Positions 1 to 8,635 of a stretch of DNA of 64,000 nucleotides are shown here, piece by piece. Position 1 is the stretch's first letter. Each line of letters begins with the position of its first letter. This DNA is from Anaerolineae bacterium (lineage in GTDB: Bacteria > Chloroflexota > Anaerolineae > J036 > Brachytrichaceae): positions 18,479-82,478 of the forward strand of contig JAIMBB010000001.1 of assembly GCA_023511655.1 (NCBI GenBank). The letters are read 5' to 3'. The notes beneath the pieces are model-generated. The model worked only from the letters and a program-made list of their open reading frames with translations, made no database searches and was not told the DNA's origin. The position numbers and the translations under genes were made by a program.

Positions 1-50
1 GACGGCGCAGAAGAATGCGTCGAGATCGAGATGGAGAATGGTGCGAGCAG

Positions 51-632
51 CTATGGGTAACCCAGATTCCGCTTGGCGCGAACCTCGCCGTAGCTATCTG
101 CCAGGTCGTTCAACCGCTGATTGGTCTCGCTCAGCGCAACGATGACGCGATCGAAGTTGCGCTCGCCGCGAGCGGCGTCCACTTTCATCAACGTCACCGG
201 CACCGCCAACAACGTCTCGTGGGTGCGACGCAGCTCGTCCACGATCTGGCGCTCCATGCGCACAATGTCGTCGAGCACATCGGCGGCGTTGGCGGCGTCC
301 TCCGAGCGCTTGGCGATTTTCTTGATGCGGCGCAGGCGTTGCAGCTTGTGCAACGCGCGCACGACGTTGCCGGGAATATCGCGCACCTGGCGCAACAGTT
401 CGGTCTTCTGTTCATAGGGGATCGGACACGCCTTGAGCGCCTCTTTGATTTCCCTCACCAGCCGCTGAGCGTCATCCGCATATTGCGATTCCGCCATGCG
501 GGACGGCGGGCGGTGGGGTTGAAGACGACGCGCGATCGCAACCGGCACGGCAACGATGCCGACCAGGATGACGATCGCGATCAGCATCAGCAGCAAAAGG
601 ATGAACAGTGGGATGAACACGCCAACCTCCAA
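51..632 (-). CDS. Membrane-anchored coiled-coil protein, unknown function
   Basis: The 193-residue product starts with one strongly hydrophobic segment (about residues 5-35), followed by a basic stretch and a long charged helical region rich in Arg, Glu, Leu and Ala with heptad-like spacing (about 50-190). That suggests a single-pass membrane protein with a cytoplasmic coiled coil. I recognise no catalytic motif and no named family. It runs on the minus strand, as does the methyltransferase upstream, with about 40 bases between them. Coding sense is supported by its full length without stops and by codon use; the overlapping plus-strand frame is less protein-like. Its role is unknown. Confidence 0.6.
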   Translation of the reverse strand: MEVGVFIPLFILLLLMLIAIVILVGIVAVPVAIARRLQPHRPPSRMAESQYADDAQRLVREIKEALKACPIPYEQKTELLRQVRDIPGNVVRALHKLQRLRRIKKIAKRSEDAANAADVLDDIVRMERQIVDELRRTHETLLAVPVTLMKVDAARGERNFDRVIVALSETNQRLNDLADSYGEVRAKRNLGYP

Positions 633-675
633 TGAGCGCGCAGCAAGCGCCCGTATGCGCGACCTCGAACGCCGG

Positions 676-1278
676 TCATTGTAACAACTCCTGCTGAGAG
701 ACGAAGCGATACGTCAACCAGGCCGATGGCCGACCGCGCGCTGCATCGGTGCCATCCGTGCGCGCGACCGGCGCCAGCTCCAGCGCAAAACAATCCAGGT
801 CGGATGCAGCCACGCCGCTGCGCTTCGGTTGCGCATCATCCTTGAAGATGACGTAGAGCAGGAACACCCCGTCTGGGCCGAGCCAGCGTTTGACGTTGCG
901 CGCGTAGGCCAATCGCTCATCCGGTGTCAGCCCGTGAAAGCAACCGATGTCGAGGATCAAATCGAACGGCCCACGCAGATCTACCAGGCGGGTCACATCG
1001 CCCACGCGAAAATCGGCCTGCACGCCGGCCGCGCGCGCTTTGCGCCTCGCTACCAGGATGGCTGTGACGGCGAAATCCACGCCGATCACCTGCCAACCGC
1101 GCTGAGCCAAGGTGATAGCATTTGTGCCCGTGCCGCATCCCAGGTCAAGCGCGCGCCCCGGCGCATGGCTCTCGATAAAAGCATACAGCTCCGGCGGCGA
1201 GACGCCGGTATCCCACGGCGGCCGTCGGCCTTGCAGATACCACCGGTTGAATTCCAGCCAGCGTTTGATGCGTTTCAT
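676..1278 (-). CDS. Class I SAM-dependent methyltransferase
   Basis: A 200-residue protein with the Rossmann-like methyltransferase fold. The SAM-binding glycine motif LDLGCGTGTNA lies near residues 40-50, an acidic residue ends the second strand (VIGVDFA), and a third motif is seen at DLILDIGCFHGL. The N-terminus (RWYLQGRRPPWDTG) and the overall size resemble the thiopurine/tellurite-resistance type of methyltransferase, but the substrate cannot be read from sequence. The ATG at 1278 is preferred because the family begins close to this point. The gene stands about 60 bases from the divergent membrane protein gene. Confidence 0.85.
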   Translation of the reverse strand: MKRIKRWLEFNRWYLQGRRPPWDTGVSPPELYAFIESHAPGRALDLGCGTGTNAITLAQRGWQVIGVDFAVTAILVARRKARAAGVQADFRVGDVTRLVDLRGPFDLILDIGCFHGLTPDERLAYARNVKRWLGPDGVFLLYVIFKDDAQPKRSGVAASDLDCFALELAPVARTDGTDAARGRPSAWLTYRFVSQQELLQ

Positions 1279-1339
1279 CGCTCATTGGCCTCTCAGGTGA
1301 TTCCCTTACACTCCACTTAATGTTGAGAACAGTGTCACC

Positions 1340-1735
1340 ATGAGCCAAGCGAGCGAATCCCTCCCTTCAAGCGAAGTGTGTTTCAACATCGGCCCCAAGG
1401 AGCGGCAGAAGCGCCTCATCATCGGCGCGGCAGGCATAGTGGTCGGCGTTGCAGCGTTCATGGTGCTGCGCATAGCAGCCGCGCCATGGTGGGCCAACCT
1501 GGCGCTCCTGCCCATTTTCTTCGCCGGCGCCAGCGGACTGATCCAGTGGCGCGAGAAGACATGCGTGGCATTCGCCATGCGCGGCGTGCGCAACCTGGAT
1601 AGCGGCATCGAAGCTATCGCCGACGAAGCTGAAAAGCAAGCCTTGCGCGAGCGGGCGGCGAAGATACGCCTGACATCGCTTGCTTTTGGCGGATTGGCAA
1701 CGGCCCTCGCCATCCTGCTGTCCCTCATTAGATGA
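1340..1735 (+). CDS. Small multi-pass membrane protein
   Basis: The 131-residue protein has three probable membrane helices, at about residues 28-46, 50-67 and 110-128. A conserved-looking soluble motif, CFNIGPKERQKRLIIG, precedes the first helix and WREKTCVAFAMRGVRNLD lies in the cytoplasmic loop. Two cysteines, one before helix 1 and one in the loop, could be redox-active or bind metal, but this is speculation. The stop codon overlaps the start of the AcpH-like gene (ATGA), so the two are probably translationally coupled. I cannot assign a family with certainty. Confidence 0.6.
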   Translation: MSQASESLPSSEVCFNIGPKERQKRLIIGAAGIVVGVAAFMVLRIAAAPWWANLALLPIFFAGASGLIQWREKTCVAFAMRGVRNLDSGIEAIADEAEKQALRERAAKIRLTSLAFGGLATALAILLSLIR

Positions 1736-2316
1736 ACTGGCTCGCCCATCTCTTTCTGTCCGATGACGACGTGGAACATCGCATCGGCAACGTCATCGCG
1801 GATTGGGTAAAGGGCGAAGCGCGCGCACAATTCAGCCCCGGCATCCGGCGTGGGTTCTCCAGCCATCGCCTCATTGACCTGTACACCGACGCGCATCCGG
1901 CCGTTGCGCGCAGCAAAGCGCGCATCGAACCGCCGTTCAAGCGCTATGCCGCGGTGTTGGTGGACGTGTTCTATGATCATTTCCTGGCTGTGGAATGGGA
2001 ACGCTATTGCAACGTGCCGCTGCGCGCCTGGATTACGAACATCTACGCAGAATTCGCCGCATATTGGGACAAACTGCCCGAACAGGTTCGGCTCGGATTG
2101 CAGCGCATGGCGACCGATGATTGGCTGGGTGCATATACCTCACTGGAAGGCATCGAGGCGATCCTGAAGCGCATGTCGCGCCGGCTGAGTCGCCCTAATC
2201 TACTCGGCGAAGCCACGCCGCAACTCAGCACGCACTATGCCGGCCTGCGCGATGATTTCCACACATTCTTTCCCCAGCTACAAGCCCATGTGCGATCGGC
2301 TCAGGCTTCCGCCTGA
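1732..2316 (+). CDS. acpH: Acyl carrier protein phosphodiesterase-like (AcpH/DUF479)
   Basis: The 194 residues match the length of AcpH, which removes the phosphopantetheine arm from acyl carrier protein. Recognisable features are the N-terminal MNWLAHLFLS, the GNVIADWVKG segment, a GIRRGFSSHRLIDLYTD stretch with the conserved His/Asp pair, and VLVDVFYDHFLAVEW, all typical of the HD-like all-helical DUF479 fold. It overlaps the membrane protein upstream by 4 bases. Many DUF479 proteins outside the gamma-proteobacteria have not been tested, so ACP hydrolase activity is inferred from family. Confidence 0.75.
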   Translation: MNWLAHLFLSDDDVEHRIGNVIADWVKGEARAQFSPGIRRGFSSHRLIDLYTDAHPAVARSKARIEPPFKRYAAVLVDVFYDHFLAVEWERYCNVPLRAWITNIYAEFAAYWDKLPEQVRLGLQRMATDDWLGAYTSLEGIEAILKRMSRRLSRPNLLGEATPQLSTHYAGLRDDFHTFFPQLQAHVRSAQASA

Positions 2317-2321
2317 ATGAC

Positions 2322-3233
2322 TCACCGGATGGCCGACATCATGTCGGCCATCGCCGCCGTGATTGCCGCCACGATCTCCTCGGCACTCCCAAGCCGGATC
2401 AAGTCTTCGCCGCGCAGCGGCCGGCCAAACCTCACAGTAGGCGTCACCGGCGTGCGCTCACGCCGGCGCAGATGAACGATCAACTGAATCGCCGCGGCCG
2501 CGCGTTCGCGATCCTTCGGATGGCGTCGCAATCGCACTAAGGGGTGATGTAGCGTCCAGGGCAAGATCACTCCGCTCACCAGCGTCGGCACGACGCGCAC
2601 CGACGGAACGCGTCTGACGAAGACTCCGAGGCTCGGCGACCACGTCTGCAGCGACTCGACCGCGCCCGACATGCAAGCCGGATCCGGCTCGATGCGACCG
2701 GCCGGGTTGATGAACAGCGCGCCGCCGCTGTTCAAGTGGCGCGTGACCTGGCGGACGACGGCGAAACGATCACCTGCCGCCTCCGGCACAGCGATCAACC
2801 GGGCGAACATGTTGGGGAGTGCGCGCACGAAAGGACGATCGTTGGCGACCACCCGCAGATCCCGACGCGGAATGGCGCCGAAGCAAGCGAGCGACTCCGA
2901 CATGCCGGCATGGTTGGCGGCGAAGATCGCCGCGCCCTCCATCGGCACGTTTTCAAGGCCAGCGACGTGCAAGCCGCGCGTGTGACGTGCGAGGAATTCA
3001 CGCGACGCAGATTGCAACCCGGCTTCCTCGATTCGCCGATCAAAGTCCATGACCAACCGAGTGAACTGTGCCGCTTGCGACCAGAGCAGCCGCTCCAGCG
3101 CCGGGCGCAGCCAGCGCACCTGAGCCAGCCCGAAGTTATCCAGCAGATCCTGCAAGTTGATGCGCGTCAGCGCAAGGCTGCGCGCATCGTCATCAGCCGG
3201 CTGTCCAATCAGCGTTGCTTGAGCGAGTGACAT
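2322..3233 (-). CDS. PlsC-like glycerophospholipid acyltransferase family protein
   Basis: A 303-residue acyltransferase-fold protein. The region from about residue 95 resembles the LPLAT/PlsC domain: VPMEGAAIFAANHAGMSE corresponds to the catalytic NHxxxxD motif, with Glu in place of the usual Asp, and LFINPAGRIEPDP takes the place of the substrate-binding EGTR block. A proline-containing RVVPTLVSGVILP segment fits motif IV. The N-terminal 90 residues are helical and not typical. No membrane anchor is obvious. The Asp-to-Glu change and weak motif III leave the acceptor substrate unknown. Convergent with the acpH-like gene, 5 bases away. Confidence 0.7.
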   Translation of the reverse strand: MSLAQATLIGQPADDDARSLALTRINLQDLLDNFGLAQVRWLRPALERLLWSQAAQFTRLVMDFDRRIEEAGLQSASREFLARHTRGLHVAGLENVPMEGAAIFAANHAGMSESLACFGAIPRRDLRVVANDRPFVRALPNMFARLIAVPEAAGDRFAVVRQVTRHLNSGGALFINPAGRIEPDPACMSGAVESLQTWSPSLGVFVRRVPSVRVVPTLVSGVILPWTLHHPLVRLRRHPKDRERAAAAIQLIVHLRRRERTPVTPTVRFGRPLRGEDLIRLGSAEEIVAAITAAMADMMSAIR

Positions 3234-3315
3234 GCAGGCGTGATTCTAGAGTGGCCGGATGAGACGAGGGTGATAACCAGGCCGATGGCATATTCCGGGG
3301 AGCAAGCCTGCACAC

Positions 3316-3951
3316 CTACAGCGTAATCAACCCCAGCCTGGCTGCGCGGCTGACCGCTTCGGTACGGCTGGCCACGCCCAGCTTTGCGTAAATCGAGGAC
3401 AAATGAAACTTGACTGTGGACTCGCTCACCGCCAGCTCGTGCGCAATCATTTTGCTTGGCAAGCCGCGGCTCACCCATTCCAAAACTTCGATTTCGCGAG
3501 GCGTGAGCGGCTGCTTCAGCTCAGGCCCTTCCACGCGGCCGGTCGCACGGGCGCCGGCAAGCGGCTCGATGAGTTGAGCGGCCATCTGCGCCGGCAGCAC
3601 AACCATCCCCTGTACGGCTGCCAGGACAGCCGCGTGCAGTTCCTGAACAGTGGCATCGGCAGGCGCAACAGCCCATCCGTGCAGCGGCAGGTGACGCAGC
3701 GCCTCGGCGGCGGCGACGTCGTCGGTCAGCACGACCGCACTCTGACTGCGGGCGCCGGACAAGGCAGCGGATAGCGGCGCGAGCTGATCGGGGTCGGCCA
3801 ACAGGAATAGATCGGCGTCCGCGCCAGTTCGATCGTCACCGATCGAGGACGCTTCACCCACGACTTCCCATGCCGGGTCGGCCTGGGCGAGCAAAGCGCG
3901 CAGGCCGGCGCGCAACGCAGGGGTGGGAGCAACGATGAATATGCCCGCCAT
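3316..3951 (-). CDS. LuxR/NarL-type regulator with degenerate receiver
   Basis: Read from the ATG at 3951, the 211-residue product has an N-terminal response-regulator-like domain and a C-terminal LuxR helix-turn-helix (LTPREIEVLEWVSRGLPSKM, then STVKFHLSSIYAKLGV). The receiver lacks the expected acidic pocket: the first strand reads IFIVAPTP and the phospho-acceptor position reads DLFLLADPDQ, with no Asp where one is expected. It is therefore unlikely to be switched by ordinary phosphorylation. The frame stays open further upstream, but that part overlaps the protease gene and is a shadow. It lies 20 bases downstream of two HtrA-like genes on the same strand and is probably co-transcribed with them. 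Confidence 0.8.
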   Translation of the reverse strand: MAGIFIVAPTPALRAGLRALLAQADPAWEVVGEASSIGDDRTGADADLFLLADPDQLAPLSAALSGARSQSAVVLTDDVAAAEALRHLPLHGWAVAPADATVQELHAAVLAAVQGMVVLPAQMAAQLIEPLAGARATGRVEGPELKQPLTPREIEVLEWVSRGLPSKMIAHELAVSESTVKFHLSSIYAKLGVASRTEAVSRAARLGLITL

Positions 3952-3971
3952 GAAAACCAACCCTCGAAGCC

Positions 3972-4895
3972 TTAGAGGCTTCGAGAGTCTACCTTCACAT
4001 CCACATCGCGCACAGCGCCGCCGCGCAACACGTTCAGGCGCACGGACCCGCGCGCTCGCGCGCTGCGCGTCACCGCTGATACGAAGCGATCGGGGTCGGC
4101 CACCGGTTCGCCGGCCACGCCGAGCACCACGTCGCCGATCAGCAGCGTCCGCGCGGCTGCGCCATCGGGCGCAACATTCACCACCAGCAAGCCCCGCTGG
4201 CGCGTCGGCAGGCGCACCGTCCGCACGCCAATGCCCAGGCGAACTGGATTGTCCGGCTCGCCGGCGATCCATTCCGTGGCGACATGGCTGGGGATTGCCA
4301 CGCTCAAATCGCCGCCGAAGATCATGGCATTGATGCCAATCACCGCTCCGGTTGCATCCAGCAAGGGTCCCCCGCTGTTGCCCGGCGCAAGCAGCACGTC
4401 GGAACGAATGTACTGGGCCATCCGGTTCGTCCCCTGGAGGGTGATGCTGCCGAGACCACTGACGATGCCTGCTGTGACGACGCCGACCTGTCCCCACGGG
4501 TTGCCGATGGCGAAGACGAGTTCGCCCACGCGCAGCCGGGTCGAGTCGCCGACCTTTGCGACCGGCAGCCCGGCTGCGCTCACGCGGATCATCGCCAGGT
4601 CGAGCTGCGGATTACTGGCGAGCACCTCAGCCGCGAACTCGCGTCCATCCCCGGTAACCACCTGGAGTCTGCCCCGGCCGTTGCGCCGCTCCGTCCCCAT
4701 CACGACGTGCGCGTTGGTGATGATCGCGCTGTGTGCGTCCGATGCCGCCCCGGCAGCGCTGCGCCAGATCACGCCGGTGCCGATGCCGCGGCTGCCGCTC
4801 TGCACCTGCACCACGCTGGCTTTGGCTGCCTCGATCATGGCAGCAAGCGCCTGCGAAGTGGCCATTGCTGATAAAAGGGTCATCGCGTTGGTCAA
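3972..4895 (-). CDS. HtrA/DegP-like trypsin-fold protease with PDZ domain
   Basis: 307 residues comprising a chymotrypsin-fold domain and one C-terminal PDZ domain. The triad is visible as His in TNAHVV, Asp in QLDLAMI and Ser in GNSGGP. The PDZ domain (about residues 215-300) contains LLIGDVVLGVAGEPVADPD. There is no signal peptide or membrane segment, so it probably acts in the cytoplasm, unlike most DegP proteins. The start is probably the TTG at 4895, which overlaps the stop of the upstream protease (TTGA); an ATG four codons downstream is an alternative. It forms an apparent operon with a second protease and a LuxR-type regulator. Confidence 0.88.
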   Translation of the reverse strand: MTNAMTLLSAMATSQALAAMIEAAKASVVQVQSGSRGIGTGVIWRSAAGAASDAHSAIITNAHVVMGTERRNGRGRLQVVTGDGREFAAEVLASNPQLDLAMIRVSAAGLPVAKVGDSTRLRVGELVFAIGNPWGQVGVVTAGIVSGLGSITLQGTNRMAQYIRSDVLLAPGNSGGPLLDATGAVIGINAMIFGGDLSVAIPSHVATEWIAGEPDNPVRLGIGVRTVRLPTRQRGLLVVNVAPDGAAARTLLIGDVVLGVAGEPVADPDRFVSAVTRSARARGSVRLNVLRGGAVRDVDVKVDSRSL

Positions 4896-5791
4896 GCTTT
4901 CTGGCCGACGACGACGGAGAGCGTCCGCACGGCACCGCCCCGGCTCACGCGAACCGTCACCGGCTTGCCGACGCGTTCGCCGTGCAAAGCCGCCATCAGG
5001 TCATCGGCATCGTTGATGGCCTGATCATCGACTGCGAGCAGGATGTCGCCGATGAGCAGGCCACCCCTCTCGGCCGGGCTGTTCTCCTCCACGCGGACGA
5101 TGAGCAAGCCGTATTCCTGGGCATCGCTGCGCTGCGCCGGCGGCAGCTTCACCTGCTGGCTGACGACGCCCAGGTAGCCCCGTTTCACGTAGCCCTGCTT
5201 GGTCAGCGTGCGCGCCACCTTCAAGGCGACCTCCATGGGAATGACGATCGCCGCGCCACGGCCGAAGCCGGTGGTCAACAGGCCAAACGCCGCGCCGGTC
5301 ATATCCACTAGCGCGCCGCCGCTGAAGCCGGGATAGGGGGTGGCATCGGTCTGGATGTATCGCTCCAACGTTGCGCCGCTGCGCCCCATGCGCACCGGCC
5401 CACCGATCTTGCTCACCACGCCCAGGCTGGCCATCACGCCGTCGGCCGACGGACGGCCGACGGCAAGCGCGATCTGCCCCACCCGCGCGTCGGCTGCCGC
5501 GCTCGCAGCCGGCACCCCCAGGTTCGGCACGCGCAGCACGGCCAGGTCGGTGGATGCATCGCGCCCGACGACCTGCGCGCCCAAGACGCGGCCATCGTGC
5601 GTCTGCACCGTCAGGTTGTCTTCACGCTCCAGCACGTGATCGGCGGTCAACACCAGGTCAGCGTCGTAGGCGATACCGGTGGCTGGCTGGCGTGGCCGGC
5701 CATTCACCATGACGAGCGATCTGGCTATGCGCTCGACGGCATCGGCCATGGCCTGCGAAAGGGCAGCCAATGCATTCTCGGTCTGTGTCAT
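4892..5791 (-). CDS. HtrA/DegP-like protease with PDZ domain, second copy
   Basis: 299 residues from the ATG at 5791. The triad is His in LTADHVL, Asp in STDLAVL and Ser in PGFSGGA, followed by a PDZ domain with ERGGLLIGDILLAVDDQ. It shares architecture with the next gene but is clearly diverged. An upstream in-frame ATG at 5866 would add a poorly conserved stretch and is less likely. No signal sequence is visible. Its stop overlaps the start of the second protease, indicating coupled translation. Two adjacent leaderless HtrA-like proteins may form mixed oligomers; that is inference. Confidence 0.87.
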   Translation of the reverse strand: MTQTENALAALSQAMADAVERIARSLVMVNGRPRQPATGIAYDADLVLTADHVLEREDNLTVQTHDGRVLGAQVVGRDASTDLAVLRVPNLGVPAASAAADARVGQIALAVGRPSADGVMASLGVVSKIGGPVRMGRSGATLERYIQTDATPYPGFSGGALVDMTGAAFGLLTTGFGRGAAIVIPMEVALKVARTLTKQGYVKRGYLGVVSQQVKLPPAQRSDAQEYGLLIVRVEENSPAERGGLLIGDILLAVDDQAINDADDLMAALHGERVGKPVTVRVSRGGAVRTLSVVVGQKA

Positions 5792-6007
5792 TTCAAGAAG
5801 CCTCCGAATCTTCAAGAGCTTGTGCGAGTGGCCTGCAGCATAGGCCAAGCCGTGGCGTAAATCCACTCGACTTCCGTCCAGGTCGGCGGCCGGCAGACCT
5901 GGACTTTCGTGCGAAGTGCGGCATTTCCCCTATGATTAACTGCCTAGCGGATGACGCGCGCCGGGTCGCATCAGGCTAAACTGCGCGTCCACCGCACTCA
6001 AATTGCC

Positions 6008-7567
6008 ATGAACGCAAACGACCGAGACACTGCCGAAGGCATCTTGTTCACTGACCAGTATCAGTTGACCATGGCGCAGTTGTACTTCCGCGCCGGCATC
6101 CACGAACAACGCGCCCAATTCGACCACTTCTTCCGCAGCTATCCCGACTACGGCAAGCATCAGGCCGGCTACTGCGTGAACGCCGGGCTGGGCACGTTGC
6201 TGGATTGGATGCGCCGCGCCCACTTTCGCGATGAAGACCTGGCCTATCTGAAGGCGCAAAAGACGCGCGCCGGCCGGCCGCTGTTCGGTGACGACTTCTT
6301 GACTTGGCTGAAGCGCTATGGGGGATTCGACGCCATCACCATGCGCGCCGTGCCGGAGGGCCACGTGGTGCATCCATACGCGCCGCTCACGGTGATTGAA
6401 GGGCCATTGGCCAACGCGCAACTTCTCGAGAGCGCCTTGCTCAACCAGCTCAACTTCCAGATCCTGATCGCCACCAAGGCCGCGCGCATCCGCGAGAGCA
6501 GCCAGGGGCGAACAGTGCTGGAGTTCGGGATGCGACGCGCGCAGGACAAGGGGGCGAACGCCGGCACGCGCGCAGCGTTGATCGGCGGTGCCGACTTCTC
6601 TTCGAATGCCGGCATGTCGCACGTGTTGGGCTTCCCGCCCAAGGGCACCCACGCCCACAGCATGGTGCAGGCCTTCATCGCTATGGGCGGCAGCGAGCTG
6701 GATGCCTTTCGCGCCTACGCCGAGGTCTACCCGGACGATTGCCTGCTCTTGGTGGATACGATCAACACGCTGGAGAGCGGCCTGCCGAACGCGATCAAGG
6801 TGTTCGAGGAGCTACGGCGCAAGGGACACAAGCCCACCGGCGTGCGTCTCGACTCCGGTGACCTCGCCTACCTGAGCATTCAGGCGGCGAAGATGCTGGA
6901 CGCAGCCGGCTTTCCGGAAACATCCATCGTGCTCTCCAATCAGCTCGACGAGCTGGTAATGTGGCAGATCGCCGCCCAGATCCGCGACGAAGCGCCGCGT
7001 TACGGGGTAGACCCGGAGAACGTGATCAGACGGCTGGTCTACGGCGTTGGCACCAACCTGATCACATCGCACGGCGACCCGGCTCTGGATGGGGTGTACA
7101 AACTGGTCTCGCTCGAACGCAATGGGGTATGGGTGCCGGCGATCAAGATTTCCGAGACGCCGGCCAAGACGCTAAACCCCGGCAACAAGACGGTATGGCG
7201 ACTGTACGATCAGCGCGGTCTGGCTACGGCCGATTTGTTGTGCCTGGGGGAAGAGGATCCGCGGCAGCTCGAGTGGCTCATCCTGCGCCATCCGACCGAC
7301 CACACCAAGTTCCGCAGCCTGCGGCAGAACGAAATCTCGAGCTTCGAGCCGTTGCTGGTTGAGGTGTTGCGCGAAGGCCAACTGGTCTACGAACTTCCGA
7401 CGATCGAGCACATGCGCGCCGTGAGGCAACGGGACATCGAGCGGCTGGATGCTGGCGTGCGCCGCCTCATCAATCCACACACTTACCACGTTTCGCTCAG
7501 CCAGAAGCTGTGGGACCTGAAGCAGAAGCTGATTGAAGAGGCACAGGCTCAACACGCCATCCGATGA
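6008..7567 (+). CDS. pncB: Nicotinate phosphoribosyltransferase
   Basis: Catalyses formation of nicotinate mononucleotide from nicotinate and PRPP in NAD salvage. From the ATG at 6008 the product is 519 residues. Characteristic segments include [17 protein letters not shown] near the N-terminus, [24 protein letters not shown] with the conserved histidine, [12 protein letters not shown] and GVGTNLITS, in the order expected for the family. The frame is open further upstream, but the ATG at 6008 places the family-typical N-terminus correctly. It is convergent with a phosphoribosyltransferase gene. Confidence 0.93.
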   Translation: MNANDRDTAEGILFTDQYQLTMAQLYFRAGIHEQRAQFDHFFRSYPDYGKHQAGYCVNAGLGTLLDWMRRAHFRDEDLAYLKAQKTRAGRPLFGDDFLTWLKRYGGFDAITMRAVPEGHVVHPYAPLTVIEGPLANAQLLESALLNQLNFQILIATKAARIRESSQGRTVLEFGMRRAQDKGANAGTRAALIGGADFSSNAGMSHVLGFPPKGTHAHSMVQAFIAMGGSELDAFRAYAEVYPDDCLLLVDTINTLESGLPNAIKVFEELRRKGHKPTGVRLDSGDLAYLSIQAAKMLDAAGFPETSIVLSNQLDELVMWQIAAQIRDEAPRYGVDPENVIRRLVYGVGTNLITSHGDPALDGVYKLVSLERNGVWVPAIKISETPAKTLNPGNKTVWRLYDQRGLATADLLCLGEEDPRQLEWLILRHPTDHTKFRSLRQNEISSFEPLLVEVLREGQLVYELPTIEHMRAVRQRDIERLDAGVRRLINPHTYHVSLSQKLWDLKQKLIEEAQAQHAIR

Positions 7568-7595
7568 ATGCTGCGCCACTGAATGATGCGCCACG

Positions 7596-8276
7596 TCATC
7601 CGTGCATAGGGACCGATTGTCCTGCGGCGTTCGAGTTTGTGTAAGCGCGTTGGAGATAGGCGATCACTTCGGCATCCTTCAACTGCGCGAAATCCTCATA
7701 CCACGCGCCGATGCCCATCAGCAGGTCGGGCGTGAGCAGACAGATCAATTCGTCCGCTTCATCCTGGAGCGCCTCCAGCGCTTGCGGCGCGCCGACCGGC
7801 ACAGCAACGCTCACCCGCGCCGGCCGGTGGGCGCGGACGGCGCGAATGGCCGCGCGCATCGTCGCGCCGGTGGCGATTCCATCGTCCACCAGGATCACCA
7901 CACGCCCCTCCAGGTTCGGGAAGGGACGATCGCCGCGGAAGACGCGCTCGCGCTGGTTCAGCTCGGCCAACTCGCGAGCAGTGACGCGCTCGACGTCTTC
8001 ATCGGTTAAGCCCAGTTCGGCGATCAGCTCATGAGAGAGCACGCGCACGCCACCGGAAGCAATCGCGCCCATGGCCAGCTCTTCCTCGCCCGGCACGCCC
8101 AACTTGCGCACGACGAAAACGTCCATCGGCGCCTTCAGCGCGCGAGCGATCTCATAAGCCACGGGGACGCCACCGCGCGGCAGGGCCAGCACCACGACGT
8201 CGTCGCGTCCGGCGTAGCGTTGCAAGCGTCGGGCCAGCAGCCGCCCGGCCTGAGAACGATCTCGAAAGCGTAGCAT
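7596..8276 (-). CDS. PRTase-fold phosphoribosyltransferase family protein
   Basis: A 226-residue type I phosphoribosyltransferase. The PRPP-binding loop VVILVDDGIATGATMRAAI is clear (about residues 125-143) and the PPi loop region LALPRGGVPVAYEIA is near residue 33. The LRFRDRSQAGRLLARRL start and the VFVVRKLGVPGEEELAMGAIA segment are typical of stand-alone PRTases often found fused to or beside dienelactone-hydrolase-like proteins. The nucleobase substrate is not known. About 360 bases separate it from the divergent lacI-type gene. Confidence 0.85.
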   Translation of the reverse strand: MLRFRDRSQAGRLLARRLQRYAGRDDVVVLALPRGGVPVAYEIARALKAPMDVFVVRKLGVPGEEELAMGAIASGGVRVLSHELIAELGLTDEDVERVTARELAELNQRERVFRGDRPFPNLEGRVVILVDDGIATGATMRAAIRAVRAHRPARVSVAVPVGAPQALEALQDEADELICLLTPDLLMGIGAWYEDFAQLKDAEVIAYLQRAYTNSNAAGQSVPMHG

Positions 8277-8568
8277 AGTCGCCCTCCCTCATCCATCATA
8301 CCGGCGAGTCACTCACTCGCACAACCACAGGGATGGCGTTAGACACCTATCACCCCGGCCACAGCGTCTCTTTCGCGTCGGCTAGGGAGATAATCGTTCT
8401 TTAAGGTTAGACCACCATAAGATCGCAGGCTTATCGGCGCGAACTTCTCTCTGCGCGTCCTGCGGCGGGTCCTCGTTCAGAGCAACACTTGCCGGCGCCT
8501 TTCGGTAGTCAATTCACCCTGCGCAGGCCATCCGCCGCTCCGCCCATTGCCATCTGCCTTGGAGTGAG
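8277..8568. other. Intergenic region upstream of the LacI-type regulator
   Basis: About 290 bases between divergent genes. I see no coding potential, RNA gene or strong hairpin until the promoter and operator at its right end (8569-8628). The promoter of the phosphoribosyltransferase gene presumably lies at its left end but no clear hexamers stand out. Confidence 0.5.
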
Positions 8569-8597
8569 TTGACAAGCAACATACCATTGCATAGCAT
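8569..8597 (+). promoter_or_regulatory. Sigma-70 type promoter of the LacI-type regulator
   Basis: A perfect -35 hexamer TTGACA (8569-8574) is followed after exactly 17 bases by TAGCAT (8592-8597), a 4/6 match to the -10 consensus. Transcription would begin inside or just before the palindromic operator that follows, so a bound repressor would block initiation. Confidence 0.65.
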
Positions 8598-8600
8598 ATA

Positions 8601-8628
8601 GAGCAACCGTTTGCGCAAACGGTTGCTC
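8601..8628. promoter_or_regulatory. 28-bp perfect palindrome, LacI-family operator
   Basis: Half-site GAGCAACCGTTTGC is followed immediately by its exact reverse complement, centred on the CG of TTTGCGCAAA. LacI/GalR-family operators typically have a central CG and this symmetry. It lies directly after the -10 element and 7 bases before the ATG of the LacI-type gene, so autoregulation is very likely. I did not find a second copy in front of the downstream binding-protein gene. Confidence 0.85.
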
Positions 8629-8635
8629 ACAGCCC

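Noticed and set aside
3952..4497. Upstream extension of the LuxR-type regulator frame
   Set aside because: The extension overlaps the protease gene, has no receiver-like pattern, and the ATG at 3951 gives a normal regulator length.
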